From Soonwooa sp023440705 (GTDB lineage Bacteria > Bacteroidota > Bacteroidia > Flavobacteriales > Weeksellaceae): 64,000 bases of DNA. The stretch spans positions 5,712-69,711 of the forward strand of contig JAEXRP010000077.1 of assembly GCA_023440705.1 (NCBI GenBank). The letters run 5' to 3'. Shown here piece after piece: positions 16,030 through 24,956 of this stretch. Made by a program: the position numbers and the translations under genes. Below the pieces are notes generated by a model. That model saw only the letters and a program-made list of their open reading frames with translations, was not told the DNA's origin and searched no databases. Position 1 is the first letter of the stretch, and the number at the start of each line of letters is the position of its first letter.

Positions 16030-18846
16030 TTAGAAGCTAATATTTACACCAAATAAGTAAGACTTAAGAATTGGTAAGCTTAGGTTAGTATAACCAGATA
16101 CGTTAACTTCTGGATCGAATTTCAGTCTATCATCAAATGTATGTGTCCATGCATTGTTGGCCATAACATATACTTGTACTGAATTAAGTCCTGAACCATT
16201 TAAGAACTCAGAATTAAATGTATACCCAAATCTAGCATTTGACAATCTGATAAAATCAGAATCATATAGGAATCTTGTAGATGCTCTATTTGATAATTTG
16301 TTACCACCATATACTGGCTTTGGATTAGATGCTGCTGTATTAGTAGGCGTCCAATAATCTCCCATTACATCACCGTAACCTGGGTAGTTAATAGTATATT
16401 GTCCATCACTATAAGTGTACTGAGCCCAATCATCATAGATCTTACCTCCAAATCCATAAGTAAACTGTAGGTCTAAGTTAAATCCTTTATAAGAAATTGA
16501 TGTATTAGCCCCACCGAAAACATTACTCAAGAATGATCCTTGTACAGCTTGTTTAGCTTTGTTATAATCATTTGTTGTCTCTCCATCAACACCATTAACG
16601 AACCATAGTGGATCACCATTAGCAGCGTCTACACCTGCCCATTTTCTCAAATAGAATGTACGAACCCCCTCACCTACACGAATTGTGGTAGTTCCTGAGT
16701 TAACAGCTCCTCCATAAAGTTCTGTAATTTCGTTCTTAAGTGTAGATAGGTTAGCACCAATTGACCAATTAAATTGATTTCTATCTCCTTTAAAGACATC
16801 AGCATTAACAGAGAATTCAAAACCTTTATTAACTAATGTCCCAATATTATCAACATAAGATGTTAAACCTTGAGCTCCTGACAATGGAAGGTTATAAATA
16901 AGATCTTTTGTCTTTTTGTTATAATATTCTGCTGAAACTTTTACTCTATCTCTAAATAGCCCTATATCAAGTCCAACGTTAAATGGATTAACTGTTTCCC
17001 ATGATAAATTAGGATTAAGAACACCTGAATAAGTTGCAGCAGCGTAGTCATTATAGTTTGTAGAATAAGCATAAAGAGCATATGGATTAGCTGTAACTTG
17101 GTTACCTAGCTTACCATAAGAACCTCTAAGCTTAAGCATTGATATTGCATCAATTTCTTTGAAGAAATTAACTCTTGCTAAATCAACACCTAAACCAACA
17201 GACCAAAAATTACCCGCTTTTTTACCTGGTAAAAACTGTGATAATACATCTCTTCTATATGATGCATCAACCAATACTAACTTATCATAATCATAATGAG
17301 CAGTAGCCGCATAACCATATCTTGAAGAAATACTCAATGCTCCTTCATAACCGTAAGGTACAACAAAATTAGTAAGTGACTCTAATTCAGGAGTACCAAC
17401 AGTTATACCTGTTGCTCTTAGGAATTTTCTATCAGACTTGTATGCCTCTTGGATTAATGAAGCGCCAATATTATGCATTCCAAATTTTTGAGAATAATCT
17501 AAGATATTCTGAACATTGAAATTGAAAAATCTATTAACAGACTCTCTTTTATAACCTCCATATCCATATCCATCGCCATGTAGTGGATTCCAATACTGAT
17601 TTTCTTCTACATTAACATACTCAGGCGAAAAAACAAAACGGTATGTAAGATTTTTTAGAATCTTATATTCTGCACTAAGATTAGCAAAAGCTCTCAGCGT
17701 ACCAGCTTGCATGTAGTTTTTCTCCAATAGATAACCAGGGTTAAATTGGTTATTACTCAATCTCATTGTTGTAGGACTCCAATACCAACTACCATCAGCA
17801 TTTTTAGCAGGATCTGTCGGTCTGTTAAAATACTGAGCTAAAATCGGGTTAGAGAATGCTCCACCATCAGACAACGATCTTGTCTTAGAATGAGAAATTT
17901 GGAAGTCAGTACTAATCTTTAATTTATCAGTAGCTTGATATGTTAATTTGGTAGTGTAAGAAAGTCTTTTAAAGAAAGAGTTTCTTATAATACTATTTTG
18001 GTCAAACATGTTGGCTGAAGCATAGTAAGTAAATTTATCGCTACCACCACTAATACTAAAGTCAGCATTTTGTTGATAACCATCCTTTCTTACGATACTT
18101 TGCCAATCCGTACTGTATGGAGACTTAAAAACATTAGTAAAAGTCGAATTTACAGCTCCATTTGCAATATCTTCAATTGACAAATCTTTACCAAGATAGT
18201 TATTAACCTGATCTCTCAAATAGATTTTATACTCTTCACCTGTAAATTGTCTATAACCATCAACAGCTTGTTGGTTAACACCACTATTATAAGAAAAATT
18301 GAATCTCGGCTTACCTTTCTTACCTGATTTCGTTGTAATAACAATTACACCAGCACCAGCATCTGCACCATAAACCGCAGTTGATACAGCGTCTTTCAAC
18401 ACCGTAATTGACTCAACATCATCAGGATTAAGATTCGCCAAGATATTTGCGGTAGTACTTCCTGTTGTTAAATCTCCATTCGCTACCCTTACACCATCAA
18501 CGATATAAATAGGAGAAGTTACACCATTAATAGAAGAGATACCTCGAACTCTTACATTAGCCATACCTCCAGGCTGTCCGGATGCATTACCAGTTTGCAC
18601 CCCAGTTACACGTCCTTGTAACATTTTATCAACAGAAGCTACTGGTATATCCTCTATAGATTTAGCAGACATTACACTAGCAGAACCTGTCAATTCTTGA
18701 ACGGTCTTCTTTTGACCAAAACCAACAATAACTACCTCTTCAATCTCTTTAGTCGAAGTAGTATCTTTAGCTTTTTGTTGTGCAAAAGCTGCTTGTCCTG
18801 TAAAAAACAACACCCCAGCAGTTAACACTTTTAATTTTACATTCAT
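16030..18846 (-). CDS. SusC/RagA family TonB-linked outer-membrane protein
   Basis: A 938-residue TonB-dependent barrel that, with the adjacent SusD, imports a nutrient, often a glycan or peptide. After the signal peptide (to about residue 22, ...AAFAQ) comes a short linker with a TonB-box-like EIEEVVIVGFG, then the plug domain (LQGRVTGVQ, VRVRGISSINGVTSPIYIVDGV, ESITVLKDAVSTAVYG, GVIVITTKSGKKG), then a 22-strand-type barrel ending LFGVNISF. It lacks the carboxypeptidase-D regulatory-like N-terminal domain found in many SusC proteins. Its start region (AGTGTTAATATG on the minus strand) and upstream box are shared almost exactly with the second susC in the window. Confidence 0.94.
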   Translation of the reverse strand: MNVKLKVLTAGVLFFTGQAAFAQQKAKDTTSTKEIEEVVIVGFGQKKTVQELTGSASVMSAKSIEDIPVASVDKMLQGRVTGVQTGNASGQPGGMANVRVRGISSINGVTSPIYIVDGVRVANGDLTTGSTTANILANLNPDDVESITVLKDAVSTAVYGADAGAGVIVITTKSGKKGKPRFNFSYNSGVNQQAVDGYRQFTGEEYKIYLRDQVNNYLGKDLSIEDIANGAVNSTFTNVFKSPYSTDWQSIVRKDGYQQNADFSISGGSDKFTYYASANMFDQNSIIRNSFFKRLSYTTKLTYQATDKLKISTDFQISHSKTRSLSDGGAFSNPILAQYFNRPTDPAKNADGSWYWSPTTMRLSNNQFNPGYLLEKNYMQAGTLRAFANLSAEYKILKNLTYRFVFSPEYVNVEENQYWNPLHGDGYGYGGYKRESVNRFFNFNVQNILDYSQKFGMHNIGASLIQEAYKSDRKFLRATGITVGTPELESLTNFVVPYGYEGALSISSRYGYAATAHYDYDKLVLVDASYRRDVLSQFLPGKKAGNFWSVGLGVDLARVNFFKEIDAISMLKLRGSYGKLGNQVTANPYALYAYSTNYNDYAAATYSGVLNPNLSWETVNPFNVGLDIGLFRDRVKVSAEYYNKKTKDLIYNLPLSGAQGLTSYVDNIGTLVNKGFEFSVNADVFKGDRNQFNWSIGANLSTLKNEITELYGGAVNSGTTTIRVGEGVRTFYLRKWAGVDAANGDPLWFVNGVDGETTNDYNKAKQAVQGSFLSNVFGGANTSISYKGFNLDLQFTYGFGGKIYDDWAQYTYSDGQYTINYPGYGDVMGDYWTPTNTAASNPKPVYGGNKLSNRASTRFLYDSDFIRLSNARFGYTFNSEFLNGSGLNSVQVYVMANNAWTHTFDDRLKFDPEVNVSGYTNLSLPILKSYLFGVNISF

Positions 18847-18874
18847 ATTAACACTATTTAATATTTACTCGACG

Positions 18875-18882
18875 CAAATATG
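18875..18882 (-). promoter_or_regulatory. Putative -7 box of the first susC
   Basis: Reads CATATTTG on the minus strand, one mismatch from TAnnTTTG, within TTAACATATTTG. The same 12 bases occur upstream of the second susC, which supports a functional role. Confidence 0.42.
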
Positions 18883-18933
18883 TTAATAATATTTAACATG
18901 ACCAAATTTTTAACTATGCAATAGTAAAATGAA

Positions 18934-18962
18934 AAGCCACCAAACATAATATTTGGTGGCTT
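18934..18962 (-). terminator. Terminator of the T9SS protein gene
   Basis: A perfect 11-bp stem, AAGCCACCAAA (18934-18944) and TTTGGTGGCTT (18952-18962), with a 7-nt loop. A moderately U-rich tail follows on the minus strand. It lies 22 bp after the stop codon of the gene at 18984. Confidence 0.8.
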
Positions 18963-18983
18963 CATCTATTATTGAAATACTAA

Positions 18984-20312
18984 TTATTTCTTAATCATTT
19001 TAGTATTTTCGAAACTTCCATCTGTATACTTAACTTGGATAATATAAGTACCTTTTGACAAGTTAGATACATTGAAAGTTGCTGCATTCTCTCTCTTAAT
19101 AGCCTTACCAGCCATGTCAATAACTGTAGCAGTTGCAATTTCTTTAGTAGATTTTAATTCAACTTTATCACCAACTGGGTTGTTAGCAATAGTCAACTTA
19201 GCCTTAGAAGCATTAACATCGTTAACAGCTAAGAATTGTCCCTTGAATTTATAAATTGCACTTACTGGTCCTTCTGTAAGTTGTGCTTGGCTCATTCCTC
19301 CCATGTAACCAACTGTAGGACTAACAAATTGTATTGCACCAGAAGAATAATTTGCTTCACCAGCTGGATAAGTCATATCTATCCATGTTTGGCCACCGTC
19401 CGTTGAGTACGAAGAACTATCTCCTGTAGAAACATAAGTATTATCTGTGCCTGGAACATATGCTATACTTGAACCATAAAAATTACCTGTTGGGAATACT
19501 TCCGTCCAGTTAGCACCACTGTCAGATGTCTTCCAAAGACCAATTACACCATTATCATTCGTTTGAAGTAATCCGTTAGTAGAGTCTTTAAATGCAAGGT
19601 ATGCCTGACTACCAGCTGTTGTAACACCTCCGAAGTCAATTGCTGGACTTTGCCAAGCTTGCCAAGATGTTCCTTTATCTGGTGAATACAAAATACGTCC
19701 TGTATCCGTACCCATCCAAATATTATTTCCTTGTACATATCTAACATGCGTATATCCAAAATCACCTGCAGAAGCTGGAGCTGATGTCAATTTAGTCCAG
19801 TTAGTACCACCATTTGTTGTTTTATACATTTCAAAAACGTTACCAACAGGATCTCCAGCCGAGATACCTTCGTTTTCGTTCCAGAAATGAACTATATTAG
19901 CAAAAGATGCTGATCCGTAAGCTGCAGAAGTTTGCTTAGTCCAAGATGTTCCTCCGTTAGTTGTCTTCCAAACACCATTTTGAGAACCTGATCCCGAAGT
20001 CACCACCCAAGCTGTAGTACCAGTTGCTGCACTAAAGTCTCCAATAGTAGCTGCTGAAGGTACTCCTGCGATAACATTGGTAGTCCAAGTAGCTCCTCCA
20101 TCAGTCGTTCTTGTAGTATATTTACCTTGATCAGTAGCTGATGTTGCTGCATGATCTGCAAACCAAACAGTATTAGCATCAATTACTGTCATTGCATACG
20201 GATAATGCAATGCTGGTCCTTGTGTTTGCATCCCGTCCCATCCTGGTGCTGTTTGTGCAAAAGAAATTCCTGCAATTGCAAGAGCACCTAAAGAAAATAA
20301 TAATTTTTTCAT
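18984..20312 (-). CDS. T9SS-exported YCF48/BNR-like beta-propeller protein
   Basis: A 442-residue secreted protein with a signal peptide (MKKLLFSLGALAIAGISFAQ). Residues 21-350 contain repeated blades of the YCF48/BNR kind, seen as recurrent TTDGGATWT, TTNGGTSWTKQ, TTNGGTNWTKL, SPDKGTSWQAW, TSDSGANWTEV and STDGGQTWIDM units. The last 75 or so residues form a type A T9SS sorting domain (NPVGDKVELKS, VIDMAGKAIKR, NVSNLSKGTYIIQVKYTDG, MIKK end), which directs export across the outer membrane and often attachment to A-LPS. It lies between two SusCD pairs on the same strand, downstream of the second pair, and may belong to that uptake system. No catalytic residues are apparent. Confidence 0.87.
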   Translation of the reverse strand: MKKLLFSLGALAIAGISFAQTAPGWDGMQTQGPALHYPYAMTVIDANTVWFADHAATSATDQGKYTTRTTDGGATWTTNVIAGVPSAATIGDFSAATGTTAWVVTSGSGSQNGVWKTTNGGTSWTKQTSAAYGSASFANIVHFWNENEGISAGDPVGNVFEMYKTTNGGTNWTKLTSAPASAGDFGYTHVRYVQGNNIWMGTDTGRILYSPDKGTSWQAWQSPAIDFGGVTTAGSQAYLAFKDSTNGLLQTNDNGVIGLWKTSDSGANWTEVFPTGNFYGSSIAYVPGTDNTYVSTGDSSSYSTDGGQTWIDMTYPAGEANYSSGAIQFVSPTVGYMGGMSQAQLTEGPVSAIYKFKGQFLAVNDVNASKAKLTIANNPVGDKVELKSTKEIATATVIDMAGKAIKRENAATFNVSNLSKGTYIIQVKYTDGSFENTKMIKK

Positions 20313-20359
20313 AATAATAAATTTTATTGATTTTAAAGTTATAAATATAAATGTTTTTA

Positions 20360-20390
20360 TTTACGGAATGACTGTTAATCATTCCGTAAA
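20360..20390 (-). terminator. Strong hairpin after the second susD
   Basis: A perfect 12-bp inverted repeat, TTTACGGAATGA (20360-20371) and TCATTCCGTAAA (20379-20390), with a 7-nt loop, starting nine bases beyond the susD stop. It lacks a good U-run on either strand, so it may be a weak or read-through terminator or an RNA-stabilising hairpin between susD and the T9SS gene. Confidence 0.55.
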
Positions 20391-20398
20391 AATAAAGT

Positions 20399-21871
20399 TT
20401 AATAACCTGGAGCCTGTTTGATATTTGGATTATTTTGCATTTCACTTAACGGAATAGGCCAAATAAATCTTCTATCACCAGTAGGAATAACCGTTAATGG
20501 TTGACCTGTTGAGTTAGTTTGATACTTGCTAATGGTCATGTTGTTCCTCTTAAGATCAGAAAAACGAAGTCCCTCTAAGAAAAACTCATAAGCTTTCTGA
20601 GTAAGAATCTCCTTCAACACTTCCGACCCACTAGTAACACTTGGTACATAAGCCGGGAATCGCTTGTCTTTAACCCATGTTGTAACGGTTTGAGAAGCTA
20701 AACTTGGATTACTGTGAAACTGCGCTTCAGCCTTAATAAAAATTGCTTCAGACTTTCTCAATTGTATCAAGTCTCTCGATCCTGACAAGTACTTTCTAAC
20801 ATCAATAGGTTTAGGATTATCTGGATACTTGGTAGATTCTACAGTAGCATTAGTCATATACCAGCTATATGCTCTTACATCTCTGGTCGCAGGCGTTACT
20901 GTAACTCCTGGAGGGTTTGCAATGTTCCAAAAGGCACGCGCCATAAAGTTTTGGGTATAACGTGAGTTCGTCCCCCAATAATCTGTTAAGCCCTGTGGTG
21001 TAACAGAGTTAAACTCCAATTGAAAAATTGTCTCATCAGCTGATTCTTCTCCACTGTTAAAAAATTGAGAAGCAGCACCTCTTCCTAAGAAAGGAACGCT
21101 AACATCATCAATAACTTTTTGAGCATAGTACTCAGCTTTGACATAATCTTTCTTGAATAGATAGGCTCTAGCAAGCAATAGTTCAACTGCTAATGGACTA
21201 AAAGAGTTCTTCTTAGAATAGATCTCTCCGATAATGTCATTAGCTTCAAAATAAGATAAAGTAGCTTCTAAATCTCCAATAACATTATCAATTACCTTAC
21301 CTACAGATTCACGAGGTAATTTAGCTTTGATATCATAAGTTGTTGGATAAGGTACACCAAGAGACTGATCTCCCTCTCCATAATTTGGAGAAAAATAAGT
21401 CAACAAAGCCATGTAGTTATAGGCTCTGATAATTTTGGCATGCGCAAATAACTCACCATTCTTATGAATTGCATTTTCGTCTTCAGGTATTTTACCATCA
21501 AAACCTAATACAAAGTTAGCATTTGCAATAGTATTATAGAAGGCATTCCACAAGCCTCCACCAGCACCACCTTCTACTTGAATATGCGTACCCCCATTAG
21601 TCCCTACAAAATAGCCTGAATTAGATTGTGATACAAAACCTATATCACCCGTAAGTTCTTGATATGTAAAATGATCTCCTCCAAAACCACTTGTATTAGA
21701 TAATTTTGAATACAGACCTTTTATCGATCTTTCTAAATCGGCATTATTCTTTAGGGCATTTTGATCCACTACTATTAAACCTGCTTCAGAATAATTTTCT
21801 TCGAACATGCTGTCTGAGCACGAAAATAATAAAGAGCCTAAAAATAATGATAATATAATTTTATTTTTCAT
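20399..21871 (-). CDS. RagB/SusD family nutrient-uptake lipoprotein (second)
   Basis: SusD-like lipoprotein of 490 residues, partner of the SusC encoded 22 bp upstream. The lipobox is LLFSCSDSMF with Cys18. Internal SusD features include GLYSKLSNTSGFGGD, the helix with HAKIIRAYNYMALLTYFSPNYG, GVPYPTTYDIKAKLPRESVG, ELLLARAYLFKKDYVKAE, and the C-terminal FFLEGLRFSDLKRNNM block followed by FIWPIPLSEMQNNPNIKQAPGY. The last residues (IPxxEMxxNPNIxQNPGY pattern) are a family hallmark. It differs clearly from the first SusD in sequence, so the two systems probably have different ligands. Substrate unknown. Confidence 0.94.
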   Translation of the reverse strand: MKNKIILSLFLGSLLFSCSDSMFEENYSEAGLIVVDQNALKNNADLERSIKGLYSKLSNTSGFGGDHFTYQELTGDIGFVSQSNSGYFVGTNGGTHIQVEGGAGGGLWNAFYNTIANANFVLGFDGKIPEDENAIHKNGELFAHAKIIRAYNYMALLTYFSPNYGEGDQSLGVPYPTTYDIKAKLPRESVGKVIDNVIGDLEATLSYFEANDIIGEIYSKKNSFSPLAVELLLARAYLFKKDYVKAEYYAQKVIDDVSVPFLGRGAASQFFNSGEESADETIFQLEFNSVTPQGLTDYWGTNSRYTQNFMARAFWNIANPPGVTVTPATRDVRAYSWYMTNATVESTKYPDNPKPIDVRKYLSGSRDLIQLRKSEAIFIKAEAQFHSNPSLASQTVTTWVKDKRFPAYVPSVTSGSEVLKEILTQKAYEFFLEGLRFSDLKRNNMTISKYQTNSTGQPLTVIPTGDRRFIWPIPLSEMQNNPNIKQAPGY

Positions 21872-21893
21872 TGTAATTGTTGTTAGAATTTAA

Positions 21894-24734
21894 TTAGAAA
21901 TCAATCGTTGCACCTACCATAAATTGTCTCATTAATGGCATTGTTTGATCATATAATCCCATACCACCTATAGTCCCCATATGGTTACTGTTAGATTCTG
22001 GATCGAAAGGTAGATTTTTGTCAAATGCAAATGTCAATAAGTTAACACCTCTAACATACATGTAGACATTATTAATACCGTCAATCTTTAATTGATCTTT
22101 ATTTAATTTATATCCTAATTCAGCACTTTTCAATTTGATATTATCTCCTTTATACAAATATCGTGTTGAGTGATATTTTTCCACTGTATTACCAGCTCTA
22201 AATTGAGGTCTTGTGGCTCCCGTATTAGTGGGCGTCCAAGCATTAAGAACATCAGCGACTTGATTATCTTTAACACCTTGCCCATCATTATCCATGTATC
22301 TTCCCCATAGATCGTACACATAGAAATCCCCTTGATAAGTTAATAAGAAACTTAAGGTAAAGTTCTTATAACTAAACGAGTTTGTTAATCCGGCTGTATG
22401 CGCTGGTAAAGCATTCTTCCCTGTAAAATCTCTAAGAATAGAAGCACTAGTACCAGAACCATTACTTAAAGTAGTATGTGTAGCGTTTGTATACCATTGT
22501 GCGTCTCCATTTGCACTATTAACACCAGCATAATGAGCTAAGAACCATTCTGTAGGATTGTGTCCTACCATAAAGCGTTTAAATCCATCAACGCCAACAT
22601 ATGGTCCTAAAATTTTAGTAACAACAGACTTATTATATCCGTAGTTAGCATTAATAGACCAACTAAAATCACCTTTTCTAAAAACATCATAAGAGATTGT
22701 CGACTCGATCCCTTTAGACTCATGTTCAAGTGCATTACCTACAAGATTAGCAAAACCTGTTGATGGCGCGTTAGGAACCTGAGTTGTTAACTGATCTAAA
22801 ACAATATTCTTATAAACATCAAATGATAACTTAAGTCTATTTTGAACAAAGCCTAAATCTAAACCTATATTATATTTTTTTGAAGTTTCCCAACCTAACT
22901 CTGTATTTCCAGGATTATTAATCGCCATACCGTTCTCAAGCATATATGTAGCCACTCCGAGAGTTGGTTTGCTTAGGTATTGAATGTTTCCTATATTACC
23001 CACTTCACCATAACTAGCACGTACTTTCAACTCATTGAAATAATTTCCAATATTTCCAAACTTATGAAGGTTTACGTTGGCACCAGTTGCCCAGAAGTTT
23101 CCTTCTTTTCTATCAGCACCAAAGTGAGAATATTTATCTCTTCTAAAAGACCCCATCAAATTGAATAAATCTTTGTACCCATAAGAAGCACGACCAATTA
23201 AACCTATCAAGTGACTTGATTCGTTGTATGACCAAGCCATGTAAGGTGTTGGTCCCCATTGTAGATTATTCTGTTCATAGTGACCACTATCGAAGCCTGT
23301 AGATGCTGCTTGCGACCGCTTTGTCCACAGCTGTGTATATTCAGTTCCTGCTGAGAGATTGATCTTATGATCGTCATTAATTGTCCAATCATAGTGCAAG
23401 AAGTTAGACCAGTTCAAAGTCGTATAAGCGAAGTCACTTTGTAGAGCAAGTCCTATGATACCTTGAGTAGGATTATTACCATCTCCAAAATCTGGATTAC
23501 GATATTCCGACTCATCATAATAGTTATAATCCATACCCAAATTCGTCGAAAATCTCAAATTAGGCAAAATACTATAATCTAAACCAAATGAAGAAAGGAT
23601 TTTAGTAACCGCTGATTTTCTTTTGTTGATATTTTGAATTGCTACTGGGTTAAAGTCTTCTCCTGCAGAAGTTACAATATTAAAATTATATGTTCCATCT
23701 GCATTATAGATCGGGCTAGTTGGTGACGCGAATCTTGAACTTAATACAGGGTTTGCAAAATACCCATAATCTAAAGGTCCCCATTGTGTTCCTCTAGAAA
23801 CTATGTTTGAAAACGCCACATTAATCTTATCAGATAACTTAGCATTAAGCTTTACCGTTGCGTTGATTCTTCTATACAATGCATCACGGATAATACCTTC
23901 TTGTTCTGTTGAACCGATAGATGCATATCCTTTTATCTTTTCGTTACCAAAGGAATAATTTAAACCATACTTATACAATCCTGTCGAAGATCTCCTAGTT
24001 GCCTTCTGCCAGTCAGTATCAGTTTTACCATCCCAACCAAGAATCCCTTGAGCACTAGCAGTTGCTTTTTCAAGACTTTCACCATTACTCATATACCCCA
24101 TAATAAGAGCCTGCTTTTGCTGTGCTGCATTGAGAAGCGTATACTTTTCGTATGCAACACCACCTACACCATACTCCATATTAAGCGTTAATTTACCTCT
24201 ACCTCCTTTACCAGATTTAGTTTTGATAATGATAACCCCTGAAGCTCCTCTTGAACCATATAACGATGTCGTTGCCCCATCTTTAAGGACTTCAACTGAT
24301 TCGATATCAGAAGGATCAATCAAAGACAATCCATTAGAAGAAGTAGCTACACCAGCCTGATCACCTACCGTAACAGGCACCCCATCAATAATATAAAGAG
24401 GTTGGTTATCACCTGTCAAACTGCTAATACCTCGAATAAGGACTTTAGCATTTGACCCAGGCTGTCCACTGTTTGAACTAATAACGGCTCCAGAAACCTG
24501 TCCAGCAATAGCTAAGTCCACAGAGATTGCAACTGGCTTTTCCAATGCCTTTGCAGAAACCAAAGAGTACGAGCCTACCTTCTGCTCTTGTGTTTCTTTG
24601 ATACCATAAGTTCCCAAAATGACTACTTCCTCAATAGCATTAGTAACCGTATCGGATTTCTTTTTTTGTGCTAGCATTGAGGCTCCCATAAAGAAAATTG
24701 CCCCAGCGCTTAAAACTCGTAGTTTTACGTTCAT
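21894..24734 (-). CDS. SusC/RagA family TonB-linked outer-membrane protein (second)
   Basis: A 946-residue TonB-dependent receptor paired with the SusD at 20399. After the signal peptide (to about residue 22) comes a TonB-box-like AIEEVVILGTYG, then the plug (GQVSGAVISSNSGQPGSNAK, VLIRGISSLTGDNQPLYIIDGVPV, IESVEVLKDGATTSLYGSRGASGVIIIKTKSGKGGRGK, seen as consecutive short motifs) and the barrel ending MVGATIDF. Like its paralog at 16030 it lacks the N-terminal regulatory-like domain. It is first in a unit susC-susD, possibly extending to the T9SS gene. It is transcribed away from infB, whose terminator lies 150 bp upstream. Confidence 0.94.
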   Translation of the reverse strand: MNVKLRVLSAGAIFFMGASMLAQKKKSDTVTNAIEEVVILGTYGIKETQEQKVGSYSLVSAKALEKPVAISVDLAIAGQVSGAVISSNSGQPGSNAKVLIRGISSLTGDNQPLYIIDGVPVTVGDQAGVATSSNGLSLIDPSDIESVEVLKDGATTSLYGSRGASGVIIIKTKSGKGGRGKLTLNMEYGVGGVAYEKYTLLNAAQQKQALIMGYMSNGESLEKATASAQGILGWDGKTDTDWQKATRRSSTGLYKYGLNYSFGNEKIKGYASIGSTEQEGIIRDALYRRINATVKLNAKLSDKINVAFSNIVSRGTQWGPLDYGYFANPVLSSRFASPTSPIYNADGTYNFNIVTSAGEDFNPVAIQNINKRKSAVTKILSSFGLDYSILPNLRFSTNLGMDYNYYDESEYRNPDFGDGNNPTQGIIGLALQSDFAYTTLNWSNFLHYDWTINDDHKINLSAGTEYTQLWTKRSQAASTGFDSGHYEQNNLQWGPTPYMAWSYNESSHLIGLIGRASYGYKDLFNLMGSFRRDKYSHFGADRKEGNFWATGANVNLHKFGNIGNYFNELKVRASYGEVGNIGNIQYLSKPTLGVATYMLENGMAINNPGNTELGWETSKKYNIGLDLGFVQNRLKLSFDVYKNIVLDQLTTQVPNAPSTGFANLVGNALEHESKGIESTISYDVFRKGDFSWSINANYGYNKSVVTKILGPYVGVDGFKRFMVGHNPTEWFLAHYAGVNSANGDAQWYTNATHTTLSNGSGTSASILRDFTGKNALPAHTAGLTNSFSYKNFTLSFLLTYQGDFYVYDLWGRYMDNDGQGVKDNQVADVLNAWTPTNTGATRPQFRAGNTVEKYHSTRYLYKGDNIKLKSAELGYKLNKDQLKIDGINNVYMYVRGVNLLTFAFDKNLPFDPESNSNHMGTIGGMGLYDQTMPLMRQFMVGATIDF

Positions 24735-24762
24735 ATTAACACTAATTTGATATTATAGTTTA

Positions 24763-24770
24763 CAAATATG
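24763..24770 (-). promoter_or_regulatory. Putative -7 box of the second susC
   Basis: Reads CATATTTG on the minus strand within TTAACATATTTG, one mismatch from TAnnTTTG and identical to the element upstream of the first susC. Confidence 0.42.
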
Positions 24771-24902
24771 TTAATTTTTTCCTAATACACCAAATTAAAT
24801 TTAAAAATCCCTTAAAACTTTAACATTTAAGTACAAAAATAATAGATTATAAGTTAAAGTTTTGACACATTATTCTTAAATCAAACAGTTGTTTATCAAA
24901 AC

Positions 24903-24932
24903 AAAAAAAAGCCACTGAGAGTCCTCAGTGGC
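24903..24932 (-). terminator. Terminator of the rimP-nusA-infB operon
   Basis: A perfect 9-bp GC-rich stem, GCCACTGAG (24911-24919) and CTCAGTGGC (24924-24932), tetraloop AGTC, followed on the minus strand by eight U (A-run 24903-24910). It lies 24 bp after the infB stop. This is the clearest intrinsic terminator in the window. Confidence 0.92.
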
Positions 24933-24956
24933 ATATTATTCAATACATAATATTGA

